IMG/VR virus record: IMGVR_UViG_3300019360_000023
Location: 1 to 35,645 of that record
Direction: 5' to 3' (one strand)
Length of the DNA: 35,645 nt
From: a virus
The notes under the pieces are model-generated. The model saw only the letters and a program-made list of their open reading frames with translations. It was not told where the DNA came from and did no database searches. Positions 1 to 8,232 of this stretch are shown here, one piece after another. The first letter of the stretch is position 1, and each line of letters opens with the position of its first letter. The translations under genes and the position numbers were made by a program.

Positions 1-1137
1 CGCGATCGCCGCGCGCGGCGGCGGGAGTAGCTCCTCGATAGCGAACAGGTTCGGCGTCGGCTCGTAGGCGCGCGCGCGGGCGCGCGCGACCTGGCGCGCG
101 AGCTCGCCGGCGACGTGCGCGCGCGACCGCAGGTGCGGCCGGCGCGAGTAGACGGTGAAGACCTCCCGGCGCCGCGAGTAGAGCCGGCGCACGCCGATCA
201 TCGCGTGCGGGGGTCGATAGGCGCAGCCGGCGCGCAGCGTGCGGTTGAGCCCGGGCTGCGATTCGAGCGCGGCTGCGCACGCCTGAGCGACCAGCGCTTC
301 GATCTCGGCGTCATCGCGCGTTGGCACGGGAACCCAGCGCCCTTCGTGAAGCGGCGCGATCTCGGGCCAGATCCCGCAGCGCGAGGCCTGCCACGCGTTC
401 ACGGGCGCGCGCGGTGGGTCGGGCTCCGTCACCAGCGTCGCGCGCGCTGCGACCTCGAGATCTCGCGCGGCCTTCCCAGGTGCGACGCCCAGGTGCGCGC
501 ACGCCGCGCGGTGCGAGGCGAGGCAGGCGAGCGCGGAGCGCGCGGCCGCCGGCGCGCCTACGAGGTAGTGGATCGGAACGAGCCACTCTGCCGAGCCGGC
601 GAAGCGCGCGAGGTGCGCCTCGAGGAGCGCGACGACATCGGCCGCGACCGCCGCATCGGGCCTCGCCGCGCGCAGTGCCGCATGCGTGTGGCGCGCCTCG
701 TCCTCGAGCACCGCGTCGAGCACGTGCGAGTAGGGCACCCCGCCCTTGCGCAGCCACGTGAAGACGGTCGCAAGCCAGTGCTCGCCGACGACGTTCAGCA
801 CAGCCCGCGAGACCTCGCCCGAGAGGTTCGCGATGAAGCGAAGCAGCTCTGCGCCGGGATGATCGGGCGCGAGCGCGACGAGGCCGCCGTTCAGCTCGGC
901 GAGCTCTCGGAACACAAGGTGGTGCGTCTCCTCGTCCTCGAGCTGGTTCGGGATGTTGTCGCCTTCGCGCGCGGCCTCGACGCCGATCTGCTCGAGCCAG
1001 GCGAGCATCGAGAACAGGTATCGGCACGCGAGCCGCGCGCGTGGGTCTTCGACGGGGTGGAGGTCGGCAACAAGGCGCGCGGCGCGCTGTTGCGGCCGTG
1101 AACCGATGACGATGCGGCCGAGCGCGGCCGCGTTCAC
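1..1137 (-). CDS. Ferritin-like di-iron protein, partial (runs off left edge)
   Basis: An uninterrupted frame reads from a GTG at 1137 to the window edge (379 residues, no stop reached). The GTG overlaps the TGA of the upstream gene as GTGA, the overlap style of the whole operon. The N-terminal half is predicted helical and carries two ExxH motifs, E69-E70-T71-H72-H73 and E147-A148-R149-H150, with E119 between them and E49 or E54 upstream. This is the ligand order of four-helix di-iron carboxylate proteins (ferritin-like, N-oxygenase-like). The second half (about 230-379) is Arg- and Ala-rich and weakly resembles the acyltransferase core of E2 subunits; that resemblance is only a guess. Such an enzyme is not a usual tail-operon member, so it may be a moron, or host DNA if the phage ends here. 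The di-iron reading is inferred from motifs; substrate unknown. Confidence 0.6.
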   Translation of the reverse strand, partial: MNAAALGRIVIGSRPQQRAARLVADLHPVEDPRARLACRYLFSMLAWLEQIGVEAAREGDNIPNQLEDEETHHLVFRELAELNGGLVALAPDHPGAELLRFIANLSGEVSRAVLNVVGEHWLATVFTWLRKGGVPYSHVLDAVLEDEARHTHAALRAARPDAAVAADVVALLEAHLARFAGSAEWLVPIHYLVGAPAAARSALACLASHRAACAHLGVAPGKAARDLEVAARATLVTEPDPPRAPVNAWQASRCGIWPEIAPLHEGRWVPVPTRDDAEIEALVAQACAAALESQPGLNRTLRAGCAYRPPHAMIGVRRLYSRRREVFTVYSRRPHLRSRAHVAGELARQVARARARAYEPTPNLFAIEELLPPPRAAIA

Positions 1138-1526
1138 GCGCGCAGCCCGTAGATGGCTGCGAGAGCTGCGAACATCAGCAGGCCCTGCGCGATCGCGCTC
1201 GTGTACGTGACGCGGCGGAAGGCACGCACGAGTTGCCCCACCTCGCGCAAGTTGCGCGTCGATCCTTGCAACACGGCTTCCATCCGCTCGTCCGACTCTC
1301 GGAGCCGCTTCACGACGTCGCGAACAGTCGCGGTGTTCGCGTCGATCGCGGTGGCGACGCGCTCGAGCTCGTCGCGCACCTCGCCCATTGTCTGGTTGAT
1401 CGTCTGCTCGATCCGACAGAGCGTGGCGACCTGCACGCTCGCGTTCGGCTGCGGCGCGTAGCCGGCCACTTCCGGCGCGATCGGATCGACGTGGTGCGGC
1501 CGTAAGTGGCGCGCGCGATCGGTCAT
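1134..1526 (-). CDS. Coiled-coil protein with C-terminal membrane anchor
   Basis: 130 residues. The central part (about 35-100) has heptad-like, charged helical sequence with many E, R, V and L, as in coiled coils. The last 23 residues form one hydrophobic segment (about 108-128) ending in YGLRA. A soluble coiled coil followed by a C-terminal membrane helix is the layout of XhlA-type haemolysin or holin accessory proteins, and this is the only lysis-like candidate in the window, but there is no diagnostic motif. The start ATG overlaps the stop of the upstream gene by four bases, and the stop overlaps the GTG of the di-iron gene, so translation of all three is probably coupled. Function unknown. 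Confidence 0.75.
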   Translation of the reverse strand: MTDRARHLRPHHVDPIAPEVAGYAPQPNASVQVATLCRIEQTINQTMGEVRDELERVATAIDANTATVRDVVKRLRESDERMEAVLQGSTRNLREVGQLVRAFRRVTYTSAIAQGLLMFAALAAIYGLRA

Positions 1527-1990
1527 TTCGCCTCCGCGCGTCGCTCATCGGGCTTCGCCCAGACGCGATCGTCGTCGAGCTTGAAGAGGAAGACGCCCGG
1601 CTTCGGGCTCGCGAGCGACCACGGCGTCATCGCGTCGACGGTGAAGCGACGCCCGTTCACCGTGAAGCCGATCGCTTTCGGAACGGGGAGGTCGAACTGC
1701 TTCTGTTCGTCTTCGGGGATGATCATGAACTCGATCGCGTCGCTGTCGTCCGCGACGAACTCCTCGCCCGATAGCGAGAGACGCACGCGGCGTCGGCGCA
1801 CCACTTCCTTGCGCGCCGGATCATCGGCGCGCGGCTGGAGCGCGAAAGCCTGCGGCTGCCTCACGACCTCGTTGATCCAGGGGTCGGGGACTTCGATTGC
1901 GCCAGCGCCCGGCGACTCGTCGCGCAACACGACGAGCGTGGCGCCGTTCTCCTCCACCATCCAGCGGCGGTAGCCGAGCCCGTCCGCCAT
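1523..1990 (-). CDS. Hypothetical protein downstream of the tail tip gene
   Basis: 155 residues, not recognised. The sequence alternates beta-type stretches (IEFMIIPEDE, VFLFKLDDD) with a basic patch around residues 60-72 (KEVVRRRRVRL). No signal peptide, membrane helix or enzymatic motif is seen. It starts two bases after the stop of the J-like gene and overlaps the next gene by ATGA, so it belongs to the late tail operon. Its position fits a small virion-associated or tip accessory protein, but nothing in the sequence proves that. Confidence 0.7.
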   Translation of the reverse strand: MADGLGYRRWMVEENGATLVVLRDESPGAGAIEVPDPWINEVVRQPQAFALQPRADDPARKEVVRRRRVRLSLSGEEFVADDSDAIEFMIIPEDEQKQFDLPVPKAIGFTVNGRRFTVDAMTPWSLASPKPGVFLFKLDDDRVWAKPDERRAEAK

Positions 1991-1992
1991 AA

Positions 1993-4900
1993 CTACTTGT
2001 CCTCGCGCAGCCAGAGCGCGCTGTTCGGCGACACCGTGAGGCCGAGCGGCCAGTCCGTGTCCTCGGCGTTGTCGATCCGCGTCTCGTACGCGAACGACGT
2101 GCCCTCGCTCGAGCCGATCGGGTCGCCCTCGAGGAGCAGCTGCGTGTCGGAATCCACCTGCAGGATGGGATTCCAGTTCGTGTTGACCGCGCTGCCCGGG
2201 ATCCGGATCTCGAGGTTCGGATCGACCGGCGGCGTCGTGTGATCGCCTAGCAGGCCGCTCCGGTGCCAGCGCGTTCCGGTGCCGAGCACGATGCGGTTGC
2301 CGCCGCTCGTCGTCCCGAAGCGCGCGATGCCTTCGTGGTAGCCCTTCGAGCGCGAGTAGCGGACCTGGAGCTCGTACGAGTAAAGCCCGCCTGGCTGCAG
2401 ATCGAGGATCGAGATGTGCGGTGCGAAGTACTGGCCGCCGATCGAGATCCCGATCGGGTCGAGCACGAAGACGTCGCCGCCGTCCGCGCCGAGGTTCGGC
2501 GCCGTCGGGTTGCGCACGACGCGGTACTGGAACTGCGGGTGCAGGTGGATCGGGCGCTGTTGACCGGTCGCGCCGAAGACGCCGGCGTCGATGATCCCCT
2601 GGAAGAAGCCGCCGATGATGATCGTGCTGCGGCCGTTCGCGCTGTTGGGGTTCCCTTCGACGGTGATCGTCTGACGAAGGATCGTCTTCCAGAGATCCGC
2701 CTCGGCCGCGTTGAAGTCGAACACGCGGATCGAGCTTGCGGTGACCGCCTCGCTCATGTTCGAGAAGGCGTTGGGCTTCATCAGCGCGTTCGAGTGCCCG
2801 GCGTCGCCCTGCTTCTCGGCGATGACGGACTTCATCGGGACAGTGCGCCCGTCTTTCAGAACCGCTTTGACTCGGGCGCCAAGCTTCTTCTGCAGGCCGC
2901 GTTTGAAGACGCGCTGCTGGTCTTCGTACTGCTGCGCGGGCGTGTACCGGAGCTCACGGTGCCGCTGCTTGATCGCGCGCAGGATCTTGTTCGTGTCCGG
3001 GTCGTAGATCTCGACCTCGAACTCGCGCACCGCCGCGTCGATCTCGCCGTCGTTGCCAGCGCCGCCGGCCTCGCCGAAGGAGGGTTCATGGCCGAGGTCT
3101 GTCTCCGCAGAGATCGCGGGCTCGCGGAACGCGAGATGGAAGTCCGGCGTCGTCCAGGTCGTCGCCGGAAGGCCCGACGGACCAATGAACGAGAAGCCTC
3201 CTAAGAATGGGATGCTGAAGCCGCCGCCGAGACCGGGGACAAAGGGCCCGACGTTCGGAACGCCGAGCGCGTGCTGGTAGGTGATCGTCTCGGGCTCGCC
3301 GAGGCGCCCGAACGGGTCGAGCAGCCGCACGGTGATGTCGTAAGCAAGGAACTGCGGCGTGAACTCGTATGGCGACGCGTTGACGCGCGCGATCGATTGC
3401 AGGAGGCCCTGCCCGCGGATCTGCACGAGATAGGAAGAGCCCAGCGGCGCGGGCGTCGGCACCTGCCACGCGATCTGCATCGTCGGCGTACCCGACGCCG
3501 TGGGAGTTCCCGTCGCCGGCGCGACGCGGAGGTTAGTCACCTTGCCGACGAGGCCGATGCTCGCAACGCGCGTCAGCGATACCGGCTCACTGCGCTGCTT
3601 GTCGGCGCCGATCGCGCGCACCTGCACGTCCCAATCATCGTCGAGCGGCAGCGGCCCGATCGGCACCTCGACGCTCTGCCCGCCGATCGTCTCGAGGTGA
3701 TCGAACTGCGAGGGAGCGGCGCCGCGCGGGAAGGTGCGCCACGAGACTTCGTAGTGATCGACGTTCCCGCCGAGCGGGTTTGGCGCGACCGATAGGAAGT
3801 ACCGGATCCCCACGTCGTCCGTCTGCCCGACCGGTAGCGAAACGTCCGCGCGCACGCGCGGGGCCGAGAGGTAGACCTCCTCGTCCCCCGACCCGGTCTC
3901 CGTAACAAGCTCCGCCGCATCGTCGTCGAGACCCATCGCGGTCGGCGAAAGCGCCGCGACGCGAAAAGGCGTCGTCGTGTTCGAGAGCGTGAAGCCCGAG
4001 GCGGAGATGTACGTGTCGACGGCCATCCCGGCGGTCAAGAACGATCCGGCTCGCCGGAGCTGCGCCTGGCGCACGAAGCGCCCGCCAGCTGCCGCCTCCG
4101 TCACGGCCGCAGAATGCGTGATCGTGATGCCGTCGCCGCCGTTGCGCAGCGCGGTGATGGGCCACCAGCCCCGATTCTCGTCGCGGAAGCCGTCGCGCAG
4201 CTCGACCCAGCCCGAGGGCTGGAACGCCGCGAAGAGAAGTGCACCGACCGGGCCGTCGATGTGCGCGCTGCCGCCGGAAGGCGTGACCGAGAGCGACGCC
4301 AGCCCGGTGCCATGCGAGTCGACGTGGCAGGTGATCGTCCCCGTGCGGAAGGCGCCGACCAGCTGCTCGTCGCCGCCCGCGGCCTCGGTGACGAGCGTGA
4401 CGCCTGTTACGGAGAGTGACGTTGCGGCCACTGCCGAGACCACAGCCGCCGCAACGTTGTTGGCGGCGTTTGCGAAGCCCGAGCTGCGCACACGCATGCC
4501 GACCTGAAAGCCGTCGGTGATGAAGGAGCCCGATGCGCGCGTGAACGTGCCCGGCGCGGTCGCGCTGATCGAGGCGACGCCCGTAATCACTTCGACACGG
4601 ACAGCCGTGATCTCAGGGCGGCCAGGCGGCGCGCCCGTGTTGGCGAAGGTCGAGCGCCGGCGGCCGAGCGACGACGCGAAGTTCGGGACCGGCTGCAGGT
4701 CGATTGTGTCAAACAGCTCGGGCGCGTGATCGCGGCAGATCAGCTTGCCGTTGAAGTTGCCCTGGGCGATCTCGCTGCGCTTCTTTTCGATGCCCTCGAC
4801 GACGAGCTCCTGCGTCTGCTGAGCGAACTCGCCGAGAACGACGCTCACGCCGCGCGCCGCGCCCGCCTGGATCCAGGTCGAGCCGTCGACCGTCGTCTGG

Positions 4901-7353
4901 AGCGCGATCCACTGATTCGAGCCCTTCGCGGAGCGCAGCGTCTCGGTGAGCCCGACGTTCACCCGCGCCTCGACCGCGACGAAGCTGCCGGCGGCGTTGA
5001 TGCCGCCGAGCCGGATCGCCGGATCGCCGAGCTGATAGAGGTCCCACTCTTCGTCGACGCGCAGCTCGAGGATCGCGTTTCCCGGCGGCGTGAACTCGAG
5101 CAGGACCGCGCGCGCCGTGCCCCACGCGAACACCTCGGTCGAGACCTCGAGCATCTCAGCCCGCTGCAAGCCGAGCCATTCGATGCCGCAGTCGACCTCG
5201 TACACCTCGGAGCGCAGCTTGATGAGGCCCAGCTGGTAGCGGCCCTCGCGCCAGATCTCGGAGGCACGCTGCGTGAATTGGAAGACGCGGCGCTCGAAGC
5301 GCTGCGCGGCCGTTGCCGTGAGCGTCGACGCCTGTGTGCCCGAGCTCGGGAGGAGCCCGCTCGGATCGTGCAGCGTGAGCACGGTCGCCGTCACGCTGTC
5401 GATCAGGAAGAAGGCGTCCACCGAGCCGGTCTGGACGCGGATGAAGCCTTCGACTGCGACGAGATCGGTTCCATAATCACCGGTCGCTCGCGTGAGCGCC
5501 TTCCGGCCGCTCGCCGGCACCGAGAACGTCACGCTGAGCGCAGCGACGGAGCCCGAATCGTCCGCGTAGGCGTCGTCGTAGACGACCCGCTCGTCGGTCT
5601 TGTAGTCGAGCGCCTCGTTGCGGAACGTGCAGCGCAGCGCGTGCGGCCGCACGGGCCACGTGCGGGTCGAGCGGATCCCGCTGACCTCGGTGTCCGTGAG
5701 GATGAGCTTCGGCGCCGATTGCTTCCGCGAGATCGCGACCGCGTACTTGCCGTCGATCCGGTCGAGCGTCGCGCGGCCCGTCGCGAGAATCGCGCTCACC
5801 TGGTCCCACATGCTGAGGCCGTCCTGGTCGAAGACGCCGTCGCACTTGTGGCGCGCCTCGGTGCCGCCGTTGATCGTGGGCACGAGCTCGGCGCAGTAGT
5901 CGTAGAACGCCTGCCAGCTCGCCCAGTCGATCTTCGCGTCCGGGACGGGGTTCCGGACCTCGTAAGTGACCTGCGTGCCGTTGTGGCTCGTGAGGTAGGA
6001 GAGCGCGATCGCGGCGGGGTTGCTCGTCTCCTGGACGGCGCCGCGTGCGCCGCCGGAGAGGATCGGGACGCGCGCGCTCGCGATGCAGTTGATGTTGCTC
6101 GACGATTCGGTGTTGCTCGTCTCGCCGACGGCCGTGACGTCGATCGCCGTGCAGCCGGGCGTGAAGCTCTTGATCGCGGAGTCGGGCACGTAGCCGGTGA
6201 AGCGGACCCACGTGGGGTCGGTGAAGAGCGAGGACACATTCGAGCCCGTGCCGCCGCGCTCCTTCGTGTAGTCGGCGGGCCCGTTGTTGGAGCCCCCCGC
6301 GATCTGCGAGATCAGGAGCCGGACACGCGCCTCGTACTGCTTCGCCGGAGCGCCTAAGTCGCGGCTCACCCGCACGCCGCACGCGCTCGTCGTCTTGCCG
6401 TTCACCTGGACGATGTCGCCTTCGGCGCGGTTCACCGTCTTCGCGTTGATCGCGGAGCCCCACGTTTCGAGCAGCGCGCCGGCGGCGAGGTTCAGCCACG
6501 GCCCGGTGCCGACCTCGCGATACTCGACCAGAAGATCGAACGCATGGCCGCTCTTGTTGCCCTTGTCGCTGTAGCGGGCGAGGCCCGGCAAATCGAACTC
6601 GAGCTCGAGCTTCGTCGCCTTCTGCGCGAGCGTCTGCACGAACGAAGGGCTGCCGCTCGGGAGCCGGTCCTCGAGCTTGATGCCCGGGTAGAGCTGCTCG
6701 ACGAGCGGGAAGTCGATCGTCTGCTGGTTTCGGTAGACGGTGGCTTCCGACGGGAGCAGCGTCCGGTCCGTCTCGCCGAACTTGACCTGCGAGATGACGG
6801 CGTCGCCCATCGTCACGAAGAGCAGCGCGCGGGTAGTTGGCTCGGTGCCGCGCTGGCGAATCAGGGTTACCGCCGCGTGCGGCGGCGCGAGGCGCGTCTT
6901 TCCGAACACCCGCCAGACTGGGCCGTCGGGCGTGAACTGGTTGCCGATCTGCTTGACGGTCGCGCTCGGCGTGCGGTCGATGCCGTCGGGCTTGTTGGGC
7001 GGTCCGAGGATCGCCTGGACGATGAAGTTGAGCGCGGTGGAGATCACCGCCGAGACGACGGCGTAGATCAGCTGGGGGATGAACTGATAACCGGGGGTCG
7101 GACGGAGCGCGACGAGGTCGCCGGCCCGCGGCACGCACGAGAGATCAGCCTCCGGCTGGGCATTCACCGTGACGAACGTGCTCACGCGAATCGGCTCGGG
7201 CACGCAGTGCGCGACGATCTCGCCGAGTGTTAGGCCGGCCGGCAGCTCTTCAAAGACCCGCTCGCTCGTGAACGGATTGGGAAAGAGCACCGTCTGGACG
7301 CGACCCCGCGCGATCGCGCTACGGAGCGGGATCAGCTGACCGGAGCTCTGCAT
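1993..7353 (-). CDS. J-like tail tip / host-specificity protein
   Basis: 1786 residues from the ATG at 7353, which has a GGGGA ribosome site nine bases upstream. A longer open frame upstream to 7521 is read through the preceding gene and is Ser/Arg-rich, so it is rejected as N-terminus. The protein has an N-terminal hub region with a hydrophobic stretch (about 90-115), long beta-rich baseplate-hub sequence, two copies of a small module around residues 935 and 1100 (GSFITDGFQVGM and GSFLTAGMAV), fibronectin-III-like sequence near 1180-1350, a charged helical stretch near 1450-1520, and a beta-rich C-terminus. Size, position after NlpC/P60 and DUF1833 genes, and these domains match lambda J, which ends the tail and binds the receptor. 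The C-terminal part probably sets host range. Confidence 0.85.
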   Translation of the reverse strand: MQSSGQLIPLRSAIARGRVQTVLFPNPFTSERVFEELPAGLTLGEIVAHCVPEPIRVSTFVTVNAQPEADLSCVPRAGDLVALRPTPGYQFIPQLIYAVVSAVISTALNFIVQAILGPPNKPDGIDRTPSATVKQIGNQFTPDGPVWRVFGKTRLAPPHAAVTLIRQRGTEPTTRALLFVTMGDAVISQVKFGETDRTLLPSEATVYRNQQTIDFPLVEQLYPGIKLEDRLPSGSPSFVQTLAQKATKLELEFDLPGLARYSDKGNKSGHAFDLLVEYREVGTGPWLNLAAGALLETWGSAINAKTVNRAEGDIVQVNGKTTSACGVRVSRDLGAPAKQYEARVRLLISQIAGGSNNGPADYTKERGGTGSNVSSLFTDPTWVRFTGYVPDSAIKSFTPGCTAIDVTAVGETSNTESSSNINCIASARVPILSGGARGAVQETSNPAAIALSYLTSHNGTQVTYEVRNPVPDAKIDWASWQAFYDYCAELVPTINGGTEARHKCDGVFDQDGLSMWDQVSAILATGRATLDRIDGKYAVAISRKQSAPKLILTDTEVSGIRSTRTWPVRPHALRCTFRNEALDYKTDERVVYDDAYADDSGSVAALSVTFSVPASGRKALTRATGDYGTDLVAVEGFIRVQTGSVDAFFLIDSVTATVLTLHDPSGLLPSSGTQASTLTATAAQRFERRVFQFTQRASEIWREGRYQLGLIKLRSEVYEVDCGIEWLGLQRAEMLEVSTEVFAWGTARAVLLEFTPPGNAILELRVDEEWDLYQLGDPAIRLGGINAAGSFVAVEARVNVGLTETLRSAKGSNQWIALQTTVDGSTWIQAGAARGVSVVLGEFAQQTQELVVEGIEKKRSEIAQGNFNGKLICRDHAPELFDTIDLQPVPNFASSLGRRRSTFANTGAPPGRPEITAVRVEVITGVASISATAPGTFTRASGSFITDGFQVGMRVRSSGFANAANNVAAAVVSAVAATSLSVTGVTLVTEAAGGDEQLVGAFRTGTITCHVDSHGTGLASLSVTPSGGSAHIDGPVGALLFAAFQPSGWVELRDGFRDENRGWWPITALRNGGDGITITHSAAVTEAAAGGRFVRQAQLRRAGSFLTAGMAVDTYISASGFTLSNTTTPFRVAALSPTAMGLDDDAAELVTETGSGDEEVYLSAPRVRADVSLPVGQTDDVGIRYFLSVAPNPLGGNVDHYEVSWRTFPRGAAPSQFDHLETIGGQSVEVPIGPLPLDDDWDVQVRAIGADKQRSEPVSLTRVASIGLVGKVTNLRVAPATGTPTASGTPTMQIAWQVPTPAPLGSSYLVQIRGQGLLQSIARVNASPYEFTPQFLAYDITVRLLDPFGRLGEPETITYQHALGVPNVGPFVPGLGGGFSIPFLGGFSFIGPSGLPATTWTTPDFHLAFREPAISAETDLGHEPSFGEAGGAGNDGEIDAAVREFEVEIYDPDTNKILRAIKQRHRELRYTPAQQYEDQQRVFKRGLQKKLGARVKAVLKDGRTVPMKSVIAEKQGDAGHSNALMKPNAFSNMSEAVTASSIRVFDFNAAEADLWKTILRQTITVEGNPNSANGRSTIIIGGFFQGIIDAGVFGATGQQRPIHLHPQFQYRVVRNPTAPNLGADGGDVFVLDPIGISIGGQYFAPHISILDLQPGGLYSYELQVRYSRSKGYHEGIARFGTTSGGNRIVLGTGTRWHRSGLLGDHTTPPVDPNLEIRIPGSAVNTNWNPILQVDSDTQLLLEGDPIGSSEGTSFAYETRIDNAEDTDWPLGLTVSPNSALWLREDK

Positions 7354-7741
7354 GCCGATAGATCCCCGCGATGCGCTGGGCATTGAGCCCGGTCGCGAAC
7401 GAGAGCAGGTGTCCGCCGACCGGCGGCCGGCTCGAGAGTGCGTACTGGCCGTCGACGACGAGCGCGCAGTGCGAGACGAAGCCGGCGGTGCGCAGGAGCA
7501 GCACGTCGAACGGCTGGGCACGCTCGACGCGCGCCCACTCGCGCGTGGCCGCCTCTTGAAGGATCAGCTCCTCGATCTGCGCCGACGTCGCCGCGTCGCG
7601 TTCCGTCACGCGATCGCGCGGGTAGCGATCGGCGAAGTCCGGAAGCGCGAGGCCCTTCTGCTCGAACAGCGCGCGCCGGCAGATCTCCCAGCAGTTCGCC
7701 TCGTCGAACGGCACGCCCAGGTAGGGGCGCACCCAGCTCAC
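7319..7741 (-). CDS. NlpC/P60-type tail peptidase (lambda K-like)
   Basis: 140 residues from a GTG at 7741 that overlaps the upstream TGA as GTGA. Candidate catalytic residues are C17 (in NCWEIC), H91 (in FVSHCALVV) and H111 (VGGH), the Cys-His-His order of NlpC/P60 cysteine peptidases. In lambda-type tails this protein sits between the L-like and J proteins and is thought to cut peptidoglycan during entry or assist tip assembly. Here it lies exactly there and overlaps the J-like start by 35 bases. The lambda K JAMM domain seems absent, so this is the peptidase part only. An upstream extension to 7885 is Arg-rich shadow sequence. Confidence 0.8.
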   Translation of the reverse strand: MSWVRPYLGVPFDEANCWEICRRALFEQKGLALPDFADRYPRDRVTERDAATSAQIEELILQEAATREWARVERAQPFDVLLLRTAGFVSHCALVVDGQYALSSRPPVGGHLLSFATGLNAQRIAGIYRHAELRSADPAP

Positions 7742-8232
7742 AACCGCACGGACCGGAATCCGCTCGCCGGGTTGAAGCGCCACCCGACGCTCGGGTCCGC
7801 GGCGAGGTTCTCGTAGGTGTGAATCTCCACCGTCATCGTGGGCAGCGCGAAGTTCGCGACGCGCATCGGCCCCTCGATCATCCACTCCTGCGTGTCGGGG
7901 TCCTGGAGGTGGACGAATCGCAGCTCCGCCTGTGCGGGATCGGCCAGGCCGCGCATCGCGATTCTCAGATCCGGCGGAACACCGTCGATCGCGATGTGCG
8001 CGACCGGGATCTCCTCGTCGACCCCCTCGTCGGGCAGCTTCAGCTCGAACGCGCGCGCCACGTAGAGCTGACCCTGCGAGACGACGTCGCGCTCCGCGAG
8101 CGCGAGCCGCAGGTGCTCGGCCTGCGCGGCGCCCGGGAACTGCCAGTACACGTGGAGCAACACGAGCAGGTTCTGGTCACTCGCGCGCGCGAGCAGGTGC
8201 TGCCGAAACGCGACGCTGACGCGCGTGCTCAC
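7738..8232 (-). CDS. DUF1833-type minor tail protein (lambda L-position)
   Basis: 164 residues from a GTG at 8232, which overlaps the preceding stop as GTGA. The pattern FRQHLLARASDQNLLVLLHV, then LPDEGVDEEIP, a predicted strand AHIAIDG, and the ending TYENLAADPSVGWRFNP match the DUF1833 family as I know it: a short beta-rich tail protein found just before NlpC/P60 and J genes. It probably forms part of the distal tail or baseplate hub. The longer open frame up to 8481 is Arg-rich and lies under the preceding gene, so I reject that start. Confidence 0.75.
   Translation of the reverse strand: MSTRVSVAFRQHLLARASDQNLLVLLHVYWQFPGAAQAEHLRLALAERDVVSQGQLYVARAFELKLPDEGVDEEIPVAHIAIDGVPPDLRIAMRGLADPAQAELRFVHLQDPDTQEWMIEGPMRVANFALPTMTVEIHTYENLAADPSVGWRFNPASGFRSVRL

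Noticed and set aside
115-1101. 328-codon plus-strand open frame at the left edge, and a 238-codon minus frame at 311-1027
   Set aside because: Both are Arg-rich. The minus frame from the GTG at 1137 has normal composition, helical pattern, metal motifs and an overlap with the neighbour, so it is the real gene.
4726-6357. 543-codon plus-strand open frame opposite the J-like gene
   Set aside because: It is a mirror of a well-supported minus-strand gene; high GC removes stop codons from the antisense frame. Its product is Arg/Asp/Val-rich with no domain.
7353-7521. Upstream extension of the J-like protein
   Set aside because: It is Ser/Arg-rich, lies within the peptidase gene, and a ribosome site supports the ATG at 7353.
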